NCBI GenBank assembly: GCA_005885125.1
Contig: VAXU01000179.1
Span: 1-35,931, forward strand
DNA from: Actinomycetota bacterium
Lineage (GTDB): Bacteria; Actinomycetota; Thermoleophilia; Gaiellales; Gaiellaceae
Direction of reading: 5' to 3'
DNA length: 35,931 nucleotides
Shown: positions 30,940 to 35,931 of the stretch, piece after piece
How the letters are laid out: each line of letters opens with the position of its first letter
Numbering within the stretch: position 1 is the first letter of the stretch
Notes under the pieces: generated by a model
Told to the model about the DNA's origin: nothing
Seen by the model: only the letters and a program-made list of their open reading frames with translations
Databases searched by the model: none
Position numbers and translations under genes: made by a program

Positions 30940-31334
30940 CGGCCAAGGACGTCGTTCGCACGGAGGCCGCCCCGGCGCCGTTCCAGGGTGCGCCGTACTC
31001 GCAGGCGATCAAGGCGGGTGCGTTCGTGTTCGTGTCCGGCCAGCTCGCGCTCGAACCCGGACACACCGAGCTTCAGGGCGGCTCGATCCAGGAGCAGACG
31101 GAGCAAGTGTTCGCGAACCTGCGCGCGATCCTCGAAGAGGCCGGAAGCAGTCTCGAGCACCTCGTGAAGACGACGGTCTTTCTTCAGAACCTCGACGACT
31201 TCCAGGGGATGAACGAGGTCTACACACGCCATGTCGGCGACCGGCCGCCGGCACGATCGACCGTCGAGGTCGCACGGCTTCCATCCGGCGCGCTCGTCGA
31301 GATCGAAGCGGTCGCGCTGCTCTCGGATTCGTAG
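30936..31334 (+). CDS. ridA: RidA family (reactive enamine/imine deaminase)
   Basis: RidA proteins hydrolyse reactive 2-aminoacrylate-type enamines/imines released by PLP enzymes, as cytoplasmic trimers. The 132-aa product has APYSQAIKAGAFVFVSGQLAL, a QTEQVFANLRAILEEAGSSLEHLVKTTVFLQNLDDFQGMNEVY core, and DRPPARSTVEVARLPSGALVEIEAVAL with the conserved Arg and Glu of the active-site cleft. GTG 30936 overlaps the hisB-like stop and follows a GGAAGGA ribosome-binding site about 8 nt upstream; longer in-frame starts exist but homology begins here. Context suggests the two proteins act on related metabolites. Confidence 0.92.
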   Translation: MTAKDVVRTEAAPAPFQGAPYSQAIKAGAFVFVSGQLALEPGHTELQGGSIQEQTEQVFANLRAILEEAGSSLEHLVKTTVFLQNLDDFQGMNEVYTRHVGDRPPARSTVEVARLPSGALVEIEAVALLSDS

Positions 31335-31340
31335 CCGGCG

Positions 31341-32528
31341 ATGAAGCTCGCGCGTGAGCTGAGCGAGCTCGAGCGCTTCGGGCCGCTGCTCGATGCGCTT
31401 CCCGGGCCTTCGTACCTCGTCGGCGGCACCGTGCGCGACCTGCTGCTGGGACGGCCGCCGAGGTTCGACTTCGATCTCGCGGTGGTCGGAGAAGCCGAGA
31501 GCTACGCGCAGCATCTCGCCGAGCGGCTCGGCGGCCGTGTGACGACCCACGGCCGGTTCGGCACGGCACAGGTGCGCTACGGCACCACGCACATCGATGT
31601 GACGACAGCGCGGACGGAGACGTACGCTGCGCCCGCGGCGCTGCCGGACGTGGCGCCTGCCGAGACGATCGAGGACGATCTTCGGCGACGCGACTTCACG
31701 ATCAATGCGATGGCGATCGCGCTGCCCGACGCCGACCTCATCGATCCGCTCCAGGGCGAGCAGCATCTGCGCGAGAAGCTCGTGCGCGTCCTGCACGAGC
31801 GGTCGTTCGTCGACGATCCCACGCGCATCTTCAGAGCAGCGCGATACGAGACGCGGCTCGGCTTTCGGATGGACCCGAAGACGGAGACCCTCGCGCTGCT
31901 GGCTGCGCCCGACACGCGTCTGCTGTCCGGTGCGCGCATTCGCGAGGAGCTGTTCGCGATCCTCGAGGAGGACGAGCCCGAGCGCACGCTCGCCCGCCTG
32001 CACGCGTTCGGCGTCGACCGGGCCCTCGGGGTCGAGTTTCCGGCCGGGCCGACGGGTCTCCAGGATCGCCTGCGCCGGCTGAACGACGCGTATGGGCTCG
32101 GTTTGCCGCGGTGGCATCTCGGACTGTTGTCCGTGCGGGGCCCCGACGGATGGCTCGACGACCTCAAGGTGATCCGGCGCGTTGCGGACGACGTCCAGGC
32201 TGCGCACCGGGAGGAGCCGTTCCTGCGGGTCGCGCTCGCAGGCGGGGGGCACACGCCCGCCGAGATCGTCGAGGCAGTCGAGCAGAGCGGCCCGGACACG
32301 CCGGTGTACGCACTCGCGTCCGCGGAGTTGCCGGCTCTGCGCCGCTACTTCGAGCGCCTACGCGGCGTGCAGCTCGAAGTCGACGGTGACGATCTGATGG
32401 CGCTCGGGCTCGCCGAGTCGCCGCGGGTCGGCGAGGTGCTCGGGGAGCTCCGCCGGCGGAAGCTGAACGGGGAGCTCCCGAGCCGCGCGGAAGAGCTCGC
32501 CGCGGCGCGGGAGCTGATCACGGAGTGA
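31341..32528 (+). CDS. cca: CCA-adding/poly(A) polymerase family tRNA nucleotidyltransferase
   Basis: This class II nucleotidyltransferase builds or repairs the 3' CCA of tRNAs. The 395-aa product has the head-domain signature YLVGGTVRDLLLGRPPRFDFDLAVVG (GG motif and DxD), TAQVRYGTTHIDVTTARTETY, then DDLRRRDFTINAMAIALPD and the neck LIDPLQGEQHLREKLVRVLHERSFVDDPTRIFRAARYETRLGF. The C-terminal body is helical and less conserved. It lacks an HD domain. It could be an A-adding or CC-adding subtype, which sequence alone does not settle. The stop overlaps the next start (GTGA). Confidence 0.88.
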   Translation: MKLARELSELERFGPLLDALPGPSYLVGGTVRDLLLGRPPRFDFDLAVVGEAESYAQHLAERLGGRVTTHGRFGTAQVRYGTTHIDVTTARTETYAAPAALPDVAPAETIEDDLRRRDFTINAMAIALPDADLIDPLQGEQHLREKLVRVLHERSFVDDPTRIFRAARYETRLGFRMDPKTETLALLAAPDTRLLSGARIREELFAILEEDEPERTLARLHAFGVDRALGVEFPAGPTGLQDRLRRLNDAYGLGLPRWHLGLLSVRGPDGWLDDLKVIRRVADDVQAAHREEPFLRVALAGGGHTPAEIVEAVEQSGPDTPVYALASAELPALRRYFERLRGVQLEVDGDDLMALGLAESPRVGEVLGELRRRKLNGELPSRAEELAAARELITE

Positions 32529-33220
32529 TCCGCTGGGACGGGCCGAGCGGGTACGTCGTCGCCTTCTCGACGCGCCGTGGGGGCGTCAGCACAGGGCCGT
32601 ACTCGTCGCTGAACCTCGGCCTCCTGACCGACGACGACGGCGCGAACGTCGGGGAGAACCGCCGGCGAGTATGCGCGGACGTCGGAACCGATCCGCAACG
32701 ACTCGCGATGAACCGCCAGGTGCACGGCGCGATCGTGAACCGCGCGCGTTCGGGAGAACGCGGCACGCCCGGCGACGGGCTGTGGACCGACGAGCAGCAC
32801 CTCCCAATGCTGAAAGTGACGGCCGACTGCCTCCCGATCGCGCTCGCCCGCACGAACGGCCGCCCCGGGCTCGCGCTGCTTCACGCCGGCAGGCTCGGCC
32901 TGCTCGAGGGGATCGTCGCGGCGGGAGTCGCCGAGCTCGGCGGCAGCGTCGTCGCGATCGTGGGGCCGGGAATCGGGCCGTGCTGCTACGAGGTCGGCGC
33001 AGAGATCCTCGACGTGTACCGAGCTCGGTACGGGGCCACCGTGGTTCGCGGCCGGAACCTCGACATCCGGGCGGCCGCTGAGCAGTCGCTTCGCGATGCC
33101 GGCGTGACATCGATCGAGCACGTGGATCTCTGCACGTCGTGCAATCCCGACAAGTTCTTCTCGCACCGTCGAGACGGGGGCGTGACCGGTCGCCAGGGAG
33201 TGATCGGGTATGTCGCCTGA
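32525..33220 (+). CDS. pgeF: PgeF/YfiH family (multicopper-oxidase-fold purine phosphorylase / peptidoglycan editing factor)
   Basis: The 231-aa product has the family's zinc/active-site residues: His67 in MNRQVHGA, Cys102 in VTADCLPI and His120 in LLHAG. GVSTGPYSSLNLGL is at the N-terminus, and VGPGIGPCCYEVG and DLCTSCNPDKFFSHRRDGGVTGRQG are at the C-terminus. Members act as purine nucleoside phosphorylase/adenosine deaminase-like enzymes and, in E. coli, edit misincorporated peptidoglycan precursors. The usual HAGWRG is HAGRLG here. GTG 32525 overlaps the cca stop by 4 nt. In many actinobacteria this gene follows ftsZ; here ftsZ is replaced by cca. Confidence 0.9.
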   Translation: MIRWDGPSGYVVAFSTRRGGVSTGPYSSLNLGLLTDDDGANVGENRRRVCADVGTDPQRLAMNRQVHGAIVNRARSGERGTPGDGLWTDEQHLPMLKVTADCLPIALARTNGRPGLALLHAGRLGLLEGIVAAGVAELGGSVVAIVGPGIGPCCYEVGAEILDVYRARYGATVVRGRNLDIRAAAEQSLRDAGVTSIEHVDLCTSCNPDKFFSHRRDGGVTGRQGVIGYVA

Positions 33221-33818
33221 GCACGTTCGCGAGCAATACGCGCGCGTGCGCGGCCAGGTGGGACCGGACGTGACGATCGTCGCGGCGACGAAGTACGTGT
33301 CCGTCGCGGACATGGGCGTGCTGGCGGAAGCCGGCGTCGAGGTCGTCGGCGAGAACCGTGCGCAGGATCTCGAGGCGAAGCACGCCGAGTACGGCGACAC
33401 GTTTCGCTGGCACTTCATCGGCCACCTGCAGTCGAACAAGGCGAAGGTGGTGAACAGCATCTGCGAGCTCGTGCACTCGCTCGACTCCGAGTCGGCGGCG
33501 CGACGGCTCTCTGTGCCCGCGCTTGTCGAGGTGAACCTGTCGGGCGAGGCGACGAAGTCCGGCGTCGTTCCGGATGACCTGCCGCGATTTCTCTCCCTGT
33601 ACCGCGACGTGCGAGGCCTGATGACGATGCCGCCCGAGACCGGAGATGCCGAGGCGTCGCGACCGTACTTCCGGCGCCTGGCCGAGCTCGCACGGAAGCA
33701 CGGGCTCGCAGAGTTGTCGATGGGCACGAGCCAGGACTACGGAGTTGCGGCGGAGGAGGGCGCGACGCTCGTCCGGATCGGATCGATCCTGTACGGGACC
33801 GTCAGGCGCCCGGAGTAA
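33210..33818 (+). CDS. yggS: YggS/PLPBP family PLP-binding homeostasis protein
   Basis: This family binds pyridoxal phosphate on a conserved Lys and maintains B6 and amino-acid balance without known catalysis. The 202-aa product has VTIVAATKYV with PLP-binding Lys28, VVGENRAQDLEAKHAEY, RWHFIGHLQSNKAK, VNLSGEATKSGV, GLMTMPPETGD and LSMGTSQDYGVAAEEGATLVRIGSILYG (phosphate-binding loop). It is somewhat shorter than the usual 220-235 aa but all blocks are present. ATG 33210 overlaps the pgeF stop by 11 nt. It sits just before sepF, the usual actinobacterial arrangement. Confidence 0.93.
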   Translation: MSPEHVREQYARVRGQVGPDVTIVAATKYVSVADMGVLAEAGVEVVGENRAQDLEAKHAEYGDTFRWHFIGHLQSNKAKVVNSICELVHSLDSESAARRLSVPALVEVNLSGEATKSGVVPDDLPRFLSLYRDVRGLMTMPPETGDAEASRPYFRRLAELARKHGLAELSMGTSQDYGVAAEEGATLVRIGSILYGTVRRPE

Positions 33819-33831
33819 CATTCCGCTGGAA

Positions 33832-34365
33832 ATGGGCTTCGCGGACGTCTGGAACCGGACGCTCGTCTACTTCGGCATCGCCGAGGAAGACGACTGGGAC
33901 GAGGAGGGCTACGTCACGGACGAGGACGTCCAGCGGACCTATGCGGAGCGCCCGAACGTGCGTCGGCTCGCTCCCCGCCGCCGTGAGCGCGAGTTCGACG
34001 ACTGGACCGATCCCGAGCCGGACGGCGACCGAACGACGGTCATGCGGCAACGCGCACGTGTCGCGGCGGTGCCCGGGCCGTCCTCGGTGCGCGTGCACCT
34101 AGTCATTCCCCGCAGCTTCAACGACGCGCAGCAGATCGCCGACAAGTTCAAGGACGCGATCCCGGTGATCCTGAATCTTCAGAGCTCGGACCAGGATCTC
34201 TCCAAGCGGCTGATCGACTTCGCCAGCGGGCTCACGTACGCGCTCGACGGCGGCATGCAGCGCGTCGCCGACAAGGTGTTCCTGCTCACGCCGCGAAACG
34301 TGGAAGTGTCCGCTGAGCAGCGCGCGCAGCTGCTCGAGCGCGGCGGCTTCTTCAACCAGGCCTAG
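33832..34365 (+). CDS. sepF: Cell division protein SepF
   Basis: SepF anchors FtsZ filaments to the membrane and aligns the Z-ring. The 177-aa product begins MGFADVWNRTLVYFGIAEED, an amphipathic membrane-binding helix. An acidic linker follows (about 20-80), and then the SepF core: VHLVIPRSFNDAQQIADKFKDAIPVILNLQ, ...RLIDFASGLTYALDGGMQRVADKVFLLTPRNVEVS. Length and layout are typical of actinobacteria. It starts 13 nt after the yggS stop. No FtsZ gene is in the window. Confidence 0.95.
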   Translation: MGFADVWNRTLVYFGIAEEDDWDEEGYVTDEDVQRTYAERPNVRRLAPRRREREFDDWTDPEPDGDRTTVMRQRARVAAVPGPSSVRVHLVIPRSFNDAQQIADKFKDAIPVILNLQSSDQDLSKRLIDFASGLTYALDGGMQRVADKVFLLTPRNVEVSAEQRAQLLERGGFFNQA

Positions 34366-34403
34366 AGGCCAGGAAACGTGCTGTTCGAGGCGAACTGACC
34401 CGT

Positions 34404-34709
34404 ATGGGCGGAGTAGCCGTGCTTCTCTACGACTGGGTCAACAGCGTCCAGAGCTTCATCTGGGTCTTCACCACGGTCTACACGCTGCTGATCCTGGCGT
34501 ACATCATCACGTCGTGGGTGCGGCTGCCGTACTCGCCCTGGCTGAACCGGATCCAACGGTTTCTGTACGACGTCTGCGAGCCGTACCTGCGGCTCTTCCG
34601 GCGCATACTCCCGAGCTTCGGCCCGCTCGACCTGTCGCCGGTCGTGGGCGTCGTCTTCCTCGTCCTCATCGGCCGTGTCGCGAGCGCGCTGCTCGGCCGT
34701 CTGCACTGA
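34404..34709 (+). CDS. yggT: YggT family membrane protein
   Basis: The 101-aa protein has two hydrophobic helices, about WVFTTVYTLLILAYIITSWV and LSPVVGVVFLVLIGRVASALL. They flank the conserved YGGT loop RFLYDVCEPYLRLFRRILPSFGPLDLSP. It is an inner-membrane protein of the division/cell-wall cluster, with a reported link to osmotic tolerance and septum formation in other species but no defined biochemical role. ATG 34404 lies 38 nt after sepF. Position between sepF and divIVA matches the standard gene order. Confidence 0.92.
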   Translation: MGGVAVLLYDWVNSVQSFIWVFTTVYTLLILAYIITSWVRLPYSPWLNRIQRFLYDVCEPYLRLFRRILPSFGPLDLSPVVGVVFLVLIGRVASALLGRLH

Positions 34710-34720
34710 AAGGGGAGATC

Positions 34721-35158
34721 ATGGGACTCACACCCGTCGAGATCAGACATCTCCAGCCGGCGAAGACACTCATCCGCGGGTATAGCCGGACCGCCGTCGA
34801 CCACCTGCTCGACGAGATCGTCGTCAGCTTCGAAGACGTGTGGCGGGAGCGTGCCGACTTCGCGGACAAGATCGACCAGCTCGAAGCCGACCTCGTTCGG
34901 TACCGCGAGCTCGAGGCCCTCCTGCGCACGACGCTCGTCTCTGCCGAGAAGTCGGCCGTCACGCTCAAGGAGCAGGCCGGCAAGGAGGCGGACCTGATCG
35001 TCGAAGAAGCGCGGGCGGAGGCCCGCTCGATCACGCGCGGCGCCCGCGCAGATCACGATCGGCTGCTCGCGGAGGTCCGGCGGATGCGATCCCTCCTGCG
35101 CGCGGCGCTCGCCGCCGTCGAGGACGACGCTCCGACGCAGGACGCGGAAGCGGCCTGA
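34721..35158 (+). CDS. divIVA: DivIVA-domain protein
   Basis: The 145-aa product has a DivIVA N-terminal domain: MGLTPVEIRHLQPAKTLIRGYSRTAVDHLLDEIVVSFEDVWRE. The Gly-Tyr-Ser-Arg stretch takes the place of the usual F(R)GYDxxEVDxFL motif. A long coiled coil follows, from about residue 45 to 125. Such proteins sense curved membrane and organise polar growth or septum placement. It is short for an actinobacterial Wag31 and so may be a second, simpler paralogue. An AAGGGGAG ribosome-binding site precedes ATG 34721, which is 11 nt after yggT. Confidence 0.9.
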   Translation: MGLTPVEIRHLQPAKTLIRGYSRTAVDHLLDEIVVSFEDVWRERADFADKIDQLEADLVRYRELEALLRTTLVSAEKSAVTLKEQAGKEADLIVEEARAEARSITRGARADHDRLLAEVRRMRSLLRAALAAVEDDAPTQDAEAA

Positions 35159-35172
35159 ACCGGTCGCCGAGC

Positions 35173-35178
35173 TAGACT
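35173..35178 (+). promoter_or_regulatory. Putative -10 box (TAGACT) of the DUF167 gene
   Basis: TAGACT lies 6 nt before ATG 35185, so a new, possibly leaderless transcript may begin inside the division cluster. No -35 is evident. Confidence 0.4.
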
Positions 35179-35184
35179 TGGCCC

Positions 35185-35472
35185 ATGAATGGGACGCGCT
35201 TGCGTCTGCGCGTGTCGCCCGGTGCGACGCGCGCTGGGGTTGTCGGCCGCCACGGTGAGGGCTGGAAGATCCGCGTTGCCGCGCGGCCGGAGGGCGGCCA
35301 CGCAAACGACGACGTCGTCCGGCTGCTGGCGGACACGCTGTCTGTTTCGCGCGACGCGGTGACGCTCGTTTCAGGGCACGGTGGCCGGGACAAGATCGTT
35401 GAGCTGACGGGGATCGATCCCGATCGCGTCGAGCGCCGCCTGACGGCGGCGGCCCGAAAGGAGCAGCCGTGA
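35185..35472 (+). CDS. DUF167 (YggU) family protein
   Basis: The 95-aa protein has the YggU pattern: RLRLRVSPGATRAGVVGRHGEGWKIRVAARPEGGHANDDVVRLLADTL, then VTLVSGHGGRDKIVELTGID. The usual PxxGxAN motif reads PEGGHAND. The family is small, cytoplasmic and of unknown function, and commonly follows yggT/divIVA. It appears complete. Its stop overlaps the GTG of the next gene (GTGA). Confidence 0.9.
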   Translation: MNGTRLRLRVSPGATRAGVVGRHGEGWKIRVAARPEGGHANDDVVRLLADTLSVSRDAVTLVSGHGGRDKIVELTGIDPDRVERRLTAAARKEQP

Positions 35473-35837
35473 GCGTCATCGATACGGATCGCTTCCGCGA
35501 CGTCTTGCTGCAGGAGCGGCAGCGCGTGAAAGCGGCGATCGACAACCTGCACGAGGAGAACCCGGGATCGATCGGCGACGAGACCGGTGAGGACGCCGTG
35601 TACGACAACCACCTCGCCGACACCGCGACGGTGACGTACGACCGGGAGCTGGATTACACGCTCGAGGAGAACTCCGAGCACGTCCTGGCTGAGATCGAGG
35701 CTGCGTTGAAGCGCATCGACGACGGTACGTACGGCGTCTGCACGAACTGTGGAGAGCCAATTGCCGTCGAGCGGCTCGAGGCGCGGCCCTGGGCGACGCT
35801 CTGCATCGACTGCAAGCGACAGCGCGAGGGTCGGTGA
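35469..35837 (+). CDS. DksA/TraR-type zinc finger protein
   Basis: The 122-aa product has an N-terminal coiled-coil-like helix (FRDVLLQERQRVKAAIDNLHEE), a middle acidic stretch with DETGEDAVYDNHLADTATVTYDRE, and a C-terminal C4 zinc finger GVCTNCGEPIAVERL...TLCIDCKRQ. This matches the DksA/TraR family, members of which bind RNA polymerase through the secondary channel and adjust rRNA and stress transcription. The actinobacterial branch is less well characterised and the acidic tip should be compared with E. coli DksA. The start is GTG 35469, overlapping the DUF167 stop. Confidence 0.88.
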   Translation: MSVIDTDRFRDVLLQERQRVKAAIDNLHEENPGSIGDETGEDAVYDNHLADTATVTYDRELDYTLEENSEHVLAEIEAALKRIDDGTYGVCTNCGEPIAVERLEARPWATLCIDCKRQREGR

Positions 35838-35874
35838 CACGCTACGCGTCCGAGTGTCGCCGTAGTTACGCCCG

Positions 35875-35931
35875 ATGATTCCGGCAGGAGACCCCGCGAG
35901 AGCTGCAAGGGATCTCGTGGATGACACCGGT
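35875..35931 (+). CDS. Start of a further gene, cut by the window edge
   Basis: ATG 35875 is preceded by TAGTTA-CGCCCG (35863-35874), the same -10-to-start spacing seen elsewhere. The frame stays open to the end of the window (19 codons: MIPAGDPARAARDLVDDTG). Too little remains to name it. Confidence 0.35.
   Translation, partial: MIPAGDPARAARDLVDDTG

Overview
The window is high-GC, densely coded bacterial DNA. GTG and TTG starts and 4-nt GTGA/ATGA overlaps are common. There is a single-subunit (alpha2-type) glycyl-tRNA synthetase, a SepF/YggT/DivIVA division cluster, an ImuB/DnaE2 mutagenesis pair with GAAC-N4-GTTC LexA boxes, and a MurA with Asp at the catalytic Cys position. These point to an actinobacterium, and protein resemblances suggest the class Thermoleophilia (Gaiellales/Solirubrobacterales). 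The phylum is inferred with fair confidence and the class with less. I saw no rRNA, tRNA, CRISPR array, transposase or phage gene.

Layout. 0-1.8 kb: recO, a broken GNAT acetyltransferase and a small lipoprotein. 1.8-4.7 kb (minus strand): a secreted glycoside hydrolase, glycyl-tRNA synthetase and an NTF2-like fragment. 4.7-8 kb: ppsR (the PPDK regulator), a small membrane protein, a secreted trypsin-like protease, a GrpB-family protein and, convergent, a peptidase E. 8-10.7 kb: pyruvate phosphate dikinase (ppdK), interrupted twice, plus a small conserved-looking gene. 10.7-16.3 kb: cell-envelope genes (L,D-transpeptidase, DUF421, YbhB, NYN RNase, GH26-like, rhomboid, ComB, M23 peptidase). 16.4-22.4 kb: imuB with an SOS promoter, a DUF6504 gene, a TfoX-like gene and a bicupin on the other strand, and dnaE2 interrupted in its PHP domain. 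22.4-27.5 kb: glyoxalase/AraC, glycosyltransferase, an endonuclease/exonuclease/phosphatase-family protein, class V aminotransferase, a second glyoxalase cut short by palindromic repeats, and an HD-domain protein. 27.5-30.4 kb: murA and, convergent, a subtilase. 30.4-35.9 kb (plus strand): a HisB-like gene lacking its metal motif, ridA, a CCA-type nucleotidyltransferase, pgeF, yggS, sepF, yggT, divIVA, DUF167, a DksA-like gene and the first codons of one more gene.

Main points. (1) Three genes (GNAT, ppdK twice, dnaE2) have lost an internal block of roughly 30-45 codons with a change of frame, while the flanking protein stays well conserved. This is either a cluster of real short deletions or a systematic assembly fault. 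(2) imuB has a TTGACA-N17-TAGAAC promoter carrying two LexA-type dyads. (3) A REP-like palindrome (GGGTCAGACC/GGTCTGACCC) occurs three times and appears to have replaced the end of a glyoxalase gene. (4) A HisB-like protein without HHxxED is translationally coupled to RidA. (5) Many starts sit 6-9 nt behind a TAnnnT box, suggesting widespread leaderless transcription.
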